Shown piece by piece: positions 48,149-61,314 of a stretch of 64,000 nucleotides of DNA. Both the position numbers and the translations under genes were made by a program. Source of the DNA: Gossypium raimondii (Eukaryota; Streptophyta; Magnoliopsida; Malvales; Malvaceae); NCBI RefSeq assembly GCF_025698545.1, contig NC_068575.1, positions 57,297,980 through 57,361,979 of the forward strand, read 5' to 3'. The number at the start of each line of letters is the position of its first letter. Position 1 is the first letter of the stretch. The notes beneath the pieces were generated by a model. That model was given only the letters and a program-made list of their open reading frames with translations, did no database searches and was not told the origin of the DNA.

Positions 48149-48354
48149 CTTTACTTTTTAATGTGGGCTACGTATGAGGTATAATACAAGTTAAACTACT
48201 TAAAAAATGTTTTCACGTTTTAAGTGTTTTTTGGAGGGTAATGTAACAAGAGTTCAATCAAATAAAACAAGCTAGTGGCTACCCAATACCACAAATTAGT
48301 AAAATAAATTAAAACCAGAAACAAAACAACAACAACAAATTAAACTACCGCAAT

Positions 48355-48556
48355 TTAAGGCCAAGAGAACGTGCAATTGTTCCTTCCAGCCTCCATCGCT
48401 TTCTTCAGCACTTCATCTTGTGCCCAGTGTCTCTTGTCTTTCAGCCAAATTGTATTGCGTTGATTTAGCATTTCCATGATATCCTCCATAATGGGATCTC
48501 GACTCCAATGAATATTTGGCCTTTTCCTAGAGAAATTTGCCTGATTAATCTGTATT
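48355..48556 (-). pseudogene. Unidentified coding-like fragment
   Basis: The minus frame is open for about 65 codons and reads SRKRPNIHWSRDPIMEDIME, then LNQRNTIWLKDKRHWAQDEV and LKKAMEAGRNNCTFSWP before a stop. Composition is protein-like and basic. The stretch from 48560 to 49020 resembles decayed transposon or gene DNA on the same strand but gives no long frame. I do not recognise the family; a non-LTR retroelement tail is one possibility. Confidence 0.3.
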
Positions 48557-49040
48557 TACTCCAAATGTACTATGTAGCATGGTGTGTATCCTCTTTTTTG
48601 TAGTTGTCAACAGCTTGGCTTCCATACTCTTATAGCAATACCAAAGTTAGCATTGACATCTTTCCATGCCACCACTGCGGTGTATGAGCCTCCACTCCTT
48701 GTATTCTTTCAGCTAGTCCGTCATCTCTCATCCACCCCATGGTGTCTTATGCATCATTCACTTACTCTTCCATTCCGTTAGTTAAACCTTTTTTCACAAC
48801 AAGAGATAAAGTTCTTGGAGGCGTAACTCCCTTGAAGCACACTTCATTTCTTTAAAGCCAAATACACCCAATGTACCTGCAAACTGTCATGTGAACCAGT
48901 GATAGCTGTAAGAATTATCTGACTTTTGAACAACCCATTTTTCAATCAATCTTTGAACATGTGTACCGGAAGCCTAACTAAGTTGAACTGTATTGCCTTT
49001 GAAAAGGAATATTCTAGGAAGAGATGTGTTAATACTAAAT

Positions 49041-49972
49041 GATCAACAAAAAAAAATATAGCTTAATTTAATTAATCTCATCAAACCACAAAAACAATCA
49101 AATTTATGCATTTAAACCCTTTTATTCACACTTTACAAAATTACCCCTAAACTTTACCTCTTATGTAACTTAGTCCTAAAACTTGAAACTTTCAAATTTA
49201 ACACATTTAAAATATATAGTCCTAAAACCGAAACTTTCAAATTGAACGCTAAAACTATGCTTGCTGAATTTCCTATATTTCTTGAACAACTTATATTACC
49301 AACTTAACAATTTAATCATTTAACAATAAACTCACTCTAAATTACTTTACAAAATAGTCTTATTTAACTATCAAGCACATAAATCTACCATCAAACTTCA
49401 ACAACACATTTAAATCATTCATGGTAAGTCCTTAAACTTTTAACAGTTCTATGAATTAGTCCCTGGGCTAGCTAGATTAAGTGACAATGATCTAAAAAAC
49501 ACAAAATTTATTAAAAACGGAAGCAAAAATCACTTACAAACAAGCAACCTAAATGACCGATTCTCAATTTTCGATAAATACCAAAGGAAGATGATGATAG
49601 CTTGTTTGTTTTCTCTTGTTATTGTTTTTAATTACTTATTTGCCCTTAATGTTTTCATCCAAAAAGACCAATTTTTAACCTTTAACTGTCCACTACAATT
49701 TAAAAAGGCCAAATTATCACATAAGGCCTTCCAACCATGATTTGACAACCAAAAAGCACTTATAAATTAGTAACGTTTAACTTTTACAACTTTTATAATT
49801 TAGTTCTTTTTTATTAATTAACTATCTAAATAGTAAAATTATCTATCCAAATTTTAGTATGACACTTTAGTAACTCTATAAATATTAATTAAATAATAAA
49901 ATACTAATTAGTTGGTCGAAATCATGGTTCAGAACCACTATTTTCGACATCACTAAAAAACGAAATGTTACA
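49041..49972 (-). mobile_element. Gypsy-type LTR fragment, reverse orientation
   Basis: On the minus strand the segment begins TGTAACATTTCG and AATAGTGGTTCTGAACCA, like the start of the solo LTR at 53884 (TGTAACAGCC, AATAGTGGTTTCGGGACCA), and continues with the ACTAA(A)ATTGTGAAAA-like words common in these LTRs. The inner end is not defined and no coding region is attached. It is a fossil. Confidence 0.45.
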
Positions 49973-50998
49973 TATATTATAGATAATGTATTCAAATTTC
50001 TTTTATAAAATATGAATAATAATTTAAATAGAATATATTTCTTAGTTCAATGTTAAGCTTGTAATTTTATTTATTCTTCACCTATTTTATAGTATTATTC
50101 ATACCAACCAAAACAATGTAATATTATTACATCTTTCTTTCTTTTTTCGTAGAACAATTATTCATTTCTTGTTTCAGTTCATTGTAGCAAACCAACTATA
50201 CCGTGAAATTGCCTAAAAGCCATCTTTTATATTAACAAATATAATAAATTTATGGTCTTTATTTTCATTTCTTATCGTATCATAAATTAAATTGATAATA
50301 TTTCAGATCATAATTTTAAGGATAATATAAGTTTTGGCTCATAAATTTGGTAAGTAGGTCCACATTGACCCTAATTTTTATCACTTTAATTATTGAACTA
50401 AAAAATTGTTATTTATTTAAGGTCATCCTATTAATGACCGTGAAAAAAAGGGATAATGTAATTTTTTATCTCTAAACTTGAAAAGTATGTCCACATTGGC
50501 CCCTCAACTTGACAATTAGGTTCACTTCAATACTTGTACTCTTTTTGAGTCCATTTTAAACTTAACAATTAGGTCCATTTTGATTCTTAAACTTGAAAAT
50601 ATGAAAACTTGATGATGTGGCATTTTAAATTTAAAAATAAAAAATTTTAAATGATATAATATAATCTCAAATCTCTTTTGGATGGAACTAGCTTTTCTTA
50701 AATGACTTCTCCTTGGTAATATGATTATGTATAATAATATTATTTTGAAACTCTTATATCTTTTGACATTTAAACTTTTTAAATGTTAATAAATAATTAT
50801 CCTAAAACAACTCCTTACTTGAGAAATTACTACTTTATTTTTAATACAAAAATATTTTTTACGCATCATCTGAATGTGATAAGTTATTATTTTTAAATAA
50901 AGGTGAGTATCATGAGTTGTAATATAATTAAAAAGTTATTTTATCAAAAAAAGGTTAAAAGTTTTGATCTCAAAATCAATATTTACTTATTTAACATA
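49973..50998. other. AT-rich spacer before the large LTR element
   Basis: No gene. The words GGTCCACATTGACCC, TTAGGTCCATTTTGATTC and similar ones (50350-50600) recall non-coding repeat DNA, but I see no ends. Confidence 0.4.
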
Positions 50999-51975
50999 TG
51001 TAATACCCGCTTTTGGCCCGAGTAAAAGGCCCAAACCGATTTAAAACAGTGGCCCAATTTCGAATATGGCCCAAATACAGTGGTCCAAAACGGATGAGGA
51101 AACCCTAGGGTTTCTGAGGATCAACAGCGCCGCAAGCCACCTCCACGCGATCTCCACCTGCACAGCAAGAAAGGAAATAAACAACAATGGCAAGAAAAAT
51201 CAAGAAAATTGCAACAGATTTATTTCTTTGTTTTGTATTTTTATTATGGCTATAAAAAGCCATTGAGATACTCTATGAAAGAGGGTGAAGGGGATACAAA
51301 GAAAAAGAGAGAAAACAGATACAATAATTTTTTGAACACAAAGGTTTCTTTTTTTTTATTTTCGTTCTACATTATTGGCGTTCATCATTCTTTTACTATC
51401 TATCTATATTTTTTCTTTTTTCTTTTATTTTTATAGTTTGCTTAAAATAATAAAGAGGAAGAGAACGAGAAACTTACCTTTTCTGCCGGAACCACCGAGT
51501 TGTTGCCATCTCCGTCGTAATCGGAGCTTTGGCACAAGGCTGAGCGGTGGCACTCAAGGGTTGATGAAACCCTAAAGAAGCCATTTCATATGCGGCTTCA
51601 GAGAAAGGGGAAACAAAATTGTTTCCTTAAATTTGGCTTTTTTTTTAACTTAAAAAGAAGCAGACGGTGCCATCCAGTGGGGTCCACGCATTTCCACCCT
51701 AAGTGGGAAATTTGCACATTTAGACCTCCTCTTTTGCGACATGTTTGGATTAAACCTATTGTTCCTTTTTAATTTGGCCCAAATGTTTCTACCTTTGTTC
51801 ATTTCAGCCCATATCGCTGCACACCGTTTTGGGGAGGCGGATTATTTCCGATTTGGCCCTCCATGTAATTCGCATGTCGCGATTTGGCCCATTATTTTGA
51901 TTAAATTTCATTTATTTCTTGTTATTGTAGTTTTTTAACTATTTGGTTTTTTTTTTGCAATTTCGCTTTTTTTAA

Positions 51976-52013
<38 letters not shown>

Positions 52014-53358
52014 GGTATTGTAATTATTATTTTCATGTACATACAAACATTTTTATAATATATATACACTTTTAAAACTTGTTTTTTTTACTTTTGTAAA
52101 TATGTAAATACGTATGCTTCTATACATTTTTTATATATATATTATTCTTCATAATTTTATAAACTAATAGTTTTCTCATATTTATATAATTATGCATGTT
52201 TATTTATTTTGATAATGTAGATATTATTTAATTATTTTAATATATTTTATATGTTCATATATATATAATTTACATATACATATTTATTTATTTATTTTTA
52301 ATATGTTATGACTTTTGTATATATAAGTTTTATAACCCAAAATTTTATTTGTAAATCATATGTATTTTTCTTTAAAATTTCTATGTGTAGATTATATACA
52401 TTCTTTTCTTTATTTATTTTGCTTGTTTTCTTCATTCGCTACTTAATTGTGTTTACATTTATTTATTTTATTTAATATTTTGCATGTCATGAAATATTGC
52501 TTTCATATATATTCATTTCGTTTATTTATTTGTTTATATTATTTTATGCTATTGATGTATTTATTATTGTTGTATTTATTATTATAGCATTTGTACGTAT
52601 AATATAACATTACATCATCTTTTACTCAAATTTAAAAATAGAAAATTTTCAAAATAGAGATAATACTCGTATTTAGGATTTTTAAGAAAATTGAGCCCTA
52701 ACGTATTGGGTTCCGATTTTCTTCGTTAAATCTAACGATCGAGCATTTCTCTTTAATCAAAAAAATAAGAACTCATTATTGGGAATTCAACACGTTGTGT
52801 CCTAACGTATTGGATGTGACGCATTGATTTCTCGAAATGAAGATTTTTCTCTAAAAAATAATAAAGGAAATATTCCGAGTTTGAGATTTTAAAGGAATTG
52901 TGCCCTAACGTATTGGGCCGCGATTTCTTAAATCTTGGATAAATGAATATTCTTTTAAATTTTTTTCATTATACGAGTATTCTGACCTAATTCATTTTGG
53001 AGGAAATTAGAATGTTGTGCCCTAACGTATTGGGTGTGTCATTTTTTCTTCTCTGAAATGATAAGGGTCTTAATACGTAACGTTTTAAGTTTTTTTTTTT
53101 GTTAAGGATTATATTTTGCAAATTCTCGATATTAAGACATTAATTAATTAACTAGGTACCAATTTTGGGCGTAATGAGGGTGCTAATCTTTCCTCATACG
53201 TAACCGACTCCCGGACCTGTTTTTCTAAAATTCGTAGACCAAAGTCGTTTTTAGGTGACCCAATCACACCTTAATAAAAGATTGGTGGCGACTCCCAATT
53301 TTTATTTTTTAAAGTCGACAACCTAAAACTTTTATTTTTCAAAAATATGGTTTCGACA
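50999..53358 (+). repeat. 5' LTR, 2.36 kb
   Basis: Begins TGTAATACCCGCTTTTGGCC and ends TTTCGACA. The same start recurs at 63229. It includes a (TTA)n microsatellite near 51973-52013 and four spaced copies of CCTAACGTATTGGGT (about 52692, 52801, 52903, 53021). The 3' part matches the LTR tail at 11430-11735. Confidence 0.85.
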
Positions 53359-53382
53359 GTTTGGCGACTCCGCTGGGGACTC
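53359..53382 (+). other. Putative primer-binding site
   Basis: TTTGGCGACTCCGCTGGGGA directly follows the 5' LTR. It has the form of a tRNA 3'-end complement (TGG start). Tat/Ogre elements are known to use tRNA-Arg in many plants; I did not verify which tRNA matches. Confidence 0.6.
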
Positions 53383-55034
53383 TTTTTTAAAAAATTAAGA
53401 GAGTCGAGCCACAAAGTTGATTAATTCTTGTCTTATAGTCGAGAAAACATTTTTTATAAAAAAACTCATGACATCCTTCATTATCTTCTTGTTTAAATAT
53501 TATTTGCATTATACATTTCATGAGCTGAACAATTTTACCTTTTTAAGTGGGAGCGAGAAACTAATCCTTCGTGAGGTTTTCACCTCCGTGCAGGGTAGTG
53601 GACTGCTTCCGGGATACATCCGTACCTATGTCTTCGTGAGATTTTCATCTTCGTGCAGTCATAGGGAAATGTATTCCCCTGAACTGAACTCGGTCCATAT
53701 GAGCCTATAATGGGTGAGGATCGAGGAATTTGCTGGTTCAGGTACCTTTACCCTAGAAGCCGAACTTCATATGGTGAACCTTAGGAATCCACCTTAAGTA
53801 GAACTATACTGAACCCTAGTAGATATCCGATTAGGTGTTTTACTATTTTTTGATTATATTTTATGATACTGACTTTGTGTTTTTGTAACAGCCCAATTTT
53901 GACCCTAATCGGAATAGTGGTTTCGGGACCACAAATCCGAGTCTGAAAAATATTTTAATATTATTTTGTGTGTTTATGATGTGTGAATTTAAATGTGTGA
54001 AAGTTTCGTGAATTAATTTTGTTGTTTATGTGTTTAATTGACAAAAGTATCAAATTGCATAAAATGTGAAGTTTGATTATTAAGGTGTAAAGTGCTTATT
54101 TGATGGTGGCTTTTAAATATGAGGTTCTTAAAGGGCAATTAGCCCATTTTAAAGGATAGTGGACGGCAATGATAGTTAATATGTATAGTTTTATATATTA
54201 AATATAAAAGTTATAATAATAATATAATATTATGTTATTATATCATAAAACATAAAAGAAATCAACTTTTCTTCATTGTTTGTATCACCGAAAGTAGAAA
54301 AGAAAAGCTAGGTTTGAGAGCTTGAAATATTCGGCCCTTTTGAAAGCTTAATTCAAGGTTAGTTTTTGTTCGGTTTTGATAATTTTACGTTTTGAGATCG
54401 TTGCTTTGAATACTTCAAAACCCATGCCTTAATTTTGTGAATTGTTGATGATTTGAGAAATGCCATTGATGAATGCTTGAGCTTGTGATAGTTGATGATG
54501 AAATATGAAAGTTATGTGAAAGATTAACATGCTTTGTCTTTGAATTTTTGATGAATTTGAGTAATTAGGGTTAAGTTGTAAAAATAAAATTTTTGAGGGA
54601 CTAAAATGTGAAATAAACAAAATGTGTGGGTTTGTATGGACACTAGGAATATTCGCCCTTAAGGAGTGTAGTCAAATTTTGTGTATTTTGTCTTTTGAGC
54701 AAAAGGACTAAATTGTGAAAATGTGAAATATTAGGGTAAAATGTAATTTGCCCATTTATGTGTTCTTAGACTAAATTAAATGAAAATATGTTTAAATGAG
54801 ATTTATTTGAATATGTTTAGATCAAGAAACCAAGAAATCGGATTTAGATCGGGGGAAATCAAAGGTAGTTGAGTAGCCGATTTATTAGTCGACGATATCC
54901 GAGGTAAGTTATTAAGCATACATATTTGTGTCGTTTTAAATTATCTTAACATCTACTTAATTATGCTGAATTGAATTGATATATATGTAGTGATAAAAAA
55001 ATTTTGAAATATGACGAATTGAGTTGTCGACTTC

Positions 55035-55175
55035 CAACACTAAGTGTGCGAGTATAAAAATATACGATAATGAGATTAGCACTAAGTGTGCGAGTTTAAT
55101 TGAAACGCACTAAGTGTGCGAGTATAAGGGTAAAACACTAAGTGTGCGAGTTTGATTATTAAGCACTAAGTGTGC
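55035..55175 (+). repeat. CACTAAGTGTGCGAG short repeats in the solo LTR
   Basis: Five copies of (G)CACTAAGTGTGCGAGT, each separated by 15-25 bases of variable AT-rich sequence, starting near 55039, 55079, 55107, 55136 and 55162. Confidence 0.8.
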
Positions 55176-56109
55176 GTACTTATTAAATATTTTCGAAAGA
55201 TTACTAATATCAAGTATTTGACTTATTGAGAAATTATGAGTAATAAAGTGAGTAATAATTATTTTGGTGGTATTCAAGATTAAGTTTTGTAAGTATTAAA
55301 CCTAGGTGGTGATTATAATTGGAATCATATTTATTTAAGATGATTCTTTATATTTTATGATAATAAAATGCATAATGTACTTGGCCTTGTACTTAAATTT
55401 GAAGAAATGCTTGTAGTTGGGTTAATATATAGTTGGGTTAAATCATAGTATGAAGTGAATAATTATATTATACTATGGTAAGCTAAAGGTAAGATGATTT
55501 AGAAGTATGAATTGGTTAAATATTATTCTAGATGTTAAGTTAAATTGTAGAGTTTATTTGCTTGTAACTTACTAAGCTAAATTAGTTTACAACGTGTTGG
55601 ATTATTGTTTTGATGTATAGATTTTGGTGATCGCTACGTGTTCGGGGATCGTCAGCTAAGCTCATCACACTATCGGTGTCTTCTTTTGGTATTTTGCTAA
55701 ATTGTTTTCAAGTATATGGCATGTATAGCATAGTTAAAAATGTTGATTTTGAAACCAATGTGTTTGTGTAATTAAAAGCCATGCGAAAATGGCTTATCTC
55801 TTTTGTTTGAATTTGATTTTGATACATATAGTTAATGGACAATTTGGGGTATATGCTTATGTATCATGTGCATGATTAATTAGATTTAGATAATATATAT
55901 TTGGCTTAGATATAAGTTCAATAATTATTTTCTTTTTAAAGATGTGATGACCTATTGTGTGGTACAGGTTTGATTTAGTGTAAGCATATTAAGCATGTAA
56001 ATTAGGTACAAAATTAGAGGTTAATAGTGTATAATATGGTGCAAGTTGTCGAGGTCATATGAGCACATAACGGTAGTGAGAAAGTAGGTGCATTTTTGTG
56101 TTATAATTT

Positions 56110-56545
56110 GATGTATAATGCTATCCAATTAAAGCAATTTAAAGCTGCCAAATTTGATGTCCAATTTTGAGTGTATTGATGCTGCCCATTTTAATGTGTA
56201 ATGCTTCCAATTTTGAGTGTATTGATGCTGTCCATTTTAATGTGTAATGCTGTTCAATTTTGAGTGTATTGATGCTACCCATTTTAATGTATAATGCTGT
56301 CCAATTTTGAGTGTATTGATGCTGTCCATTTTAATGTATAATGCTGTCCAATTTTGAGTGTATTGATGCTGTCCATTTTAATATATAATGCTGTCCAATT
56401 GTGAGTATATTTAAGCTGTCTAATTTGATGTATAATGCTGTCCAATTTTGGGTATATTTAAGCTGTCTAATTTGATGTATAATGCTGTCCATTTTGAGCA
56501 TGTTATTGCTGTCCAATTTGTTGAATAATTGCTGTCCAAAATAGA
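56110..56545 (+). repeat. 47-bp tandem array in the solo LTR
   Basis: Units of the form GCTGTCCAATTTTGAGTGTA plus TTGATGCTGTCCATTTTAAT repeat with a 47-base period (for example 56297 and 56344), becoming irregular at both ends. The minus-strand frame at 56331-56585 is a by-product of this array. Confidence 0.8.
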
Positions 56546-57601
56546 GTTGGTTCTTTATGTCGTAGTATGTTACATAGTTAATCATTTATTAATGAAATAA
56601 ATGTATGCAAATAGTAGTTTTAATATCGGCTCGGCATATGATATGTAATGATAAATGTTAATTCTTAAAATGTTTTAAGTATTTGAATGATATAAAAAAT
56701 TTTATTAGTAAAGCATGATTGATATTTAGTGTGGATTGTTAATGACTTATATTTTAGCGAATAAATTGTTTTTGATAATTAGGTGAAATAAATTCAGATT
56801 TTAAATATATATATTTACATATTCAAGACACATATTTATATGCAGCTTGATATTTGGTTCATTCTGTTAAGTGAAATGTTTCAATATTTAGTATCACTCC
56901 TTAATCCTAATCCAGCGACGGATATGGGTTAGGGGTGTTACAGTTTTATTTTAATTGCATGACATGACATTTCATTTCATCATAAAAAAAGAGGTGTTGA
57001 TTCATGTTCAATTGCTAAATAGAGAGCTTGTCATAAGGAAATGAGTTTCTTAATAAAGTGGATGACAATATGGTTGTCCGAATATGACCCAAGAAAACGT
57101 GATAAGAGAAGGATGATAATTTAATGGAGGACTACACGACTATGGCTCCGTTGCCCAATGATTCAAGATGACAAAAATTATTCGAGAGCTGCTAAACCTT
57201 CTTAAAGAGAAGCCAAAGAGCATCACGAGGATGAGTGAGCAATGAATTGTGGCCCGGATCGAGCAAAAAGGAGATAGAAGAGACGTCCTTTTTGAAGAGT
57301 TCGTGAGATTTATCTTAACGCCCGAATGAAGAAAGAAAATCGAATGTCTTCGCCTATGAGGGCAAGGCCGTATAAATATTCATTTTATGTAAAGAGATTT
57401 GTTTTTTAGTAAAGTTCTCTAAATGGAATTGAATCAGAATCAACATCTCTTTATGCATTCATTTCATGCATTCGCATCACATGATATCATAGCATTAAAG
57501 TCCACTAAAAGATTATAATTAATTTAAATCACTCCTCAGTTAATCTGGAAACCAATCAACCTACCAAACACCACTACGGCACTCGATCGAAAACTAAAGA
57601 C

Positions 57602-59011
57602 ATGGATCAAAGGCTAAAACAGTTCCAGAAGGAAATGCAAGAACAAATGAATGAGCAGCTTGAGAAGATTCAACAAAAGATGATGGATAAAATGATGGAA
57701 TCTCAGGGGAGTATGATGGCTAAAATAACTCGATTGTTGACTAGGGAGTTGATAAAGGAAGGGCTCATGCTCAATATTGAAGAAGGAGACAATGAGGACC
57801 TATTTATTCCCGAACTTACCTCTCAACCAATGGAAGTATACCAACAAAATCCTCCATTACCATCAACCTCGTATGCGGTCTTGTAACACCAATGAACTTT
57901 CAAGCTAGATCGAGCTCGACCACGAGACAACCTTGCTAATCCCGCTATCCCTGACTTCGATGAGACAGTTGAAAAAATGAATGGTGAATTACCGAAACAG
58001 CTCGAAGAAGAGTACAAATGGCTGGAGGAAAAACTTAGAGCGATGGAAAGTACTGAAGGCTACCATGGAATTGACGCTAAAAAATTGAGCTTGGTTCCGG
58101 ATTTAGTACTCCCTTATAAATTCAAAATGCCTGAGTTCGAGAAGTACAATGGAACTAGTAGCCCCGAAGCTCATGTTACCATGTTTTGTAGACGGATGAC
58201 TGGGTATGTTAATAATGACCAACTGCCGATTCATTATTTCCAGGATAGCCTCGCAGGGGCAGCATCCAAGTGGCACAATCAATTGAGACGTACCCAGATT
58301 AATTCATGGAGAGATCTAGCACAGGCGTTCTTAAAACAGTATGGCCATGTGACTAACATGGTACCTGATAGAATTACTCTTCAGAATCTAGAGAAGAAGC
58401 CTGGTGAAAGTTTCATGCAATACGCACAGAGATGGAGGGAGGTTGCTGTCCAAGTTCAGCCATCTCTTCTAGAAAGAGAGATGACGATGCTTTTTATTAA
58501 TACATTGAAGGCCCCATTCATCACACATATGTTAGGGAGTGCAACAAAAAGCTTTTCTGACATAATCATGAATGGTAAAATGATTGAAAGCGCCATAAGG
58601 AGCGAAAAAATTGATGCTAGAGGAAATAACAGAAGGCAAGCCTCAAAAGAAAAGGGAAATGAGGTGAATAGCTTGAATACGTACAGCAAATCGATTGCTA
58701 ATCAATCAAGACAAGAATTAGGTGTGAAGCCAGGTACTGAAAAGCTCCAGTTCACGCCAATTCCAATGTCGTACAAAGAATTGTATTAAAGCTTATTCAA
58801 TGCGCATGTTGTTTCTCCTTTACATGTGAAGCCTCCACAGCCTCCGCAGCCCCCGTATCCCAAATGGTATGATGCAAGTGCACAATGTGATTATCATGTA
58901 GGAATTACGGGGCATTCTATAGAAAATTGCATTACCTTCAAAAAACTAGTTGAAAAATTCATCAACATGGGTATTGTCAAGATAGATGGCTCATCTAGTG
59001 CCCCGTCATGA
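57602..59011 (+). pseudogene. gag region of the Tat-type element
   Basis: Contains a Gln/Met-rich coiled-coil-like N-terminal part and a retrotransposon gag core (MPEFEKYNGTSSPEAHVTMF, QDSLAGAASKWHNQL, PGESFMQYAQRWREVA), then a zinc-knuckle-like segment with Cys/His (AQCDYHVGITGHSIENC) near 58880-58930. Gag would form the particle core. As a fossil region it looks broken. Confidence 0.75.
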
Positions 59012-61314
59012 TTGAATGCAGTATATGAAGGGGTGTCGAGAAGTGTTCACGATGAAACAACTGAAGAAGAGACCTTGTCAGATTTTCACCCTTATAGACT
59101 TGGGAGTGTTTTAAATAATTAGATTGCAGAAGAAACCCCTGTAGTATTTAGAGATTACTTAGAGTAATGTTCAAAACACACTTGTTGCCTTCAGCCTAGA
59201 GGCAATAAGAATTTCTTTATGAAATAGGCTCATGTCTGAATGTCGTTATTCTAATAAAATACATCTTTGCATTCATTTTTTTAAGCCAATATTCTTTCAT
59301 TTTTTTCGAATAATTATATTTTCATTCTTTCGGATCTTCTTCCATATTATTCTTTTATTCATTCATAATTGTACAAATGATTATTCATACATTCTTTTGT
59401 ATATTCTTTGGTACCTACTATGGGTCCCCAGATATCAATGACATGAGTGATGCTGTTACGGACTCAGAAGTTCCTTTTGAGTGGGATCTGTGTTTAGAGG
59501 GATCTCATGACTTTAAAGATGACATAGATTGTAGTCTATTTTTCAAACTTGTTGAGGATGGTAGAACAGGAATGAAATCTTACCTCATGATGAGACAATG
59601 GAGATTGTGACCTTATGGGAACATGCATAACCGAAGAAATGAAGCAGAACCTTGTTGAGTTACTTCAAAGAGTTCAAAGACGTCTTCATATGGTCATGCT
59701 TGGGTAAGCACTGACATTGTAATTTGTACAACAATGCGATATCAAAAATTTACAGTATGTTCAAGATTAACATCATGAACAATGCATTTAGAATTCTTTG
59801 CCGGGGCAATGCCTTCTTCTTTGGCTCATCATGGTTTAACCCTTTGAAGTCAAGTTGTCATTTCTCCGTTGTTGGATTTCATATTAATTGAAGAGGAAGA
59901 TCCAAAGTTTTCGTCATAGTTAAATTTTGCCCTAAAAGGCTCTATAAAAAAATTTGATCACAAAGAAGATCTTACATTGGTTCTGATCGAAAGGGAATAA
60001 CGAGGACTTGTCTAATCCTATGAGTTCAGATTAAAAAAAAGGGTCAAAATCATAAAAATAAAAAAAATGATGAAAAGAAAAAGAAAAGGAAAATGGAGAG
60101 GCCAAAGTGAAAACCCGCAAAGGGCACCTTGAGACCAAAGGGGATTTGAGTTGAAAACCCGTAAAGGGCGGCTCAAATATTGATCAGAATGAGGCACGAG
60201 GTGATCAGAGCAACTCGAATTCTAACCAGATTGGGGCATGTGGTGATCTTGTTATACCTGAATTATCAGGAAAGGGTAAGCAACATCTTGGGGCATTGGC
60301 AGAGTACTATGGATCTCCTAAACACATGTCAAACTTAGAAGAGTCTTCAGAAAGTTTGTACAGAGAAGCTCAAGCTGCGATATTTGGGGCACCCAATATT
60401 CATACTATTTATACTGAGTTTGTTATTTTTGGGATACTTCATTCTTTTCCAAGATACACATTCCCAATCAATTTCTTTGCTATCCTTATTTACTATTTTT
60501 GATAATCTATTCCTTTCGAGCTATGCTCAGAACCAATTGTATTCTCATCCATTGATATACCCTTTTTGCAAGCATGTTGCATTAGAATAACGATTAATGG
60601 ACTAATAAAACTTTCATGAAGGAAGTTTTGCATATTACTCTAGAAGTTTCTAAATAATACGAGAACCTGAAATAGGACTATTGTTTAGAACGCACCAAGT
60701 TTAAAGCTTGGGAATCTGAAAAGGAATAGTAAATTAGAACTTTCTCTTTGGATTCTGTTATCAAAAACATTGATTGAGCAAAATGACAAGATAAACAAGT
60801 AAGCAATGATCACCAGACAATAGGAAGAGATTTCCTCGGAGAAGAAAGTCTTCATCTATGCATGAGCCTTTGGTACAACACTCGGGGAATGGTGTAAGGG
60901 ACCAGAGAGATTTAGATCCTGTATCCTTGAATAGTGATAAGAGAGGATTCAGAAAAGCCATACATTTCTACCCTCAGGCTACAGTGGGAGAATGATGATA
61001 CAAATTTTGCGCCCCAATGGATTAAACTTGGAGGTTCACGGTGGGGGGCAACCTGGCTAAATGTTTCTTCAGAAAAGCCAGTCAAGCAAGAAGGCGTTGT
61101 AGCACGTCAGTCACAAAACCTTAATAAACTTCGAGTAATGACGACCTAAGCGGGATCATACTCGGAAAAATAAAATTTTTCACTCATGCAAACACCATTC
61201 ACACATGTCTAGTTAGGAGCATTTGATGCATTTTGATCATGCCATCCTAAATCATTAGGCATAATTAGGTTCATTATACAGGTCATGTTCCACAGAGAAC
61301 AGATCAGTGAAATA
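59012..61314 (+). other. Post-gag region of the element, pol largely missing
   Basis: Around 59440-59700 there is a remnant of the acidic segment that precedes reverse transcriptase in this lineage (DINDMSDAVTDSEVPFEWDL). The rest, to 61314, is non-coding for practical purposes; short frames at 60296 and 60934 match nothing I know. RT, RNase H and integrase regions are not seen. Confidence 0.5.

Larger units (their letters stand above)
53884..56942 (+). mobile_element. Nested solo LTR, 3.06 kb, gypsy type
   Basis: Begins TGTAACAGCCCAATTTTGAC and ends GGGTTAGGGGTGTTACA, flanked by a perfect 5-bp duplication GTTTT (53879-53883 and 56943-56947). There is no internal coding region, so it is a solo LTR inserted into the leader of the larger element. 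The very long LTR suggests a chromovirus of Del/Tekay type, which is inference. It is younger than its host element. Confidence 0.85.

Noticed and set aside
51066-51938. Series of plus frames repeated at 63296-63991
   Set aside because: They are LTR sequence present in both LTRs, not genes. They are open because the LTR is young and U-rich.
55035-55175. Possible CRISPR-like array (repeats with unique spacers)
   Set aside because: The repeats are short, the spacing irregular, and they lie in a plant LTR; this is ordinary internal LTR repetition.
56331-56585. 84-codon minus frame with regular repeats
   Set aside because: A by-product of the 47-bp tandem array in the solo LTR.
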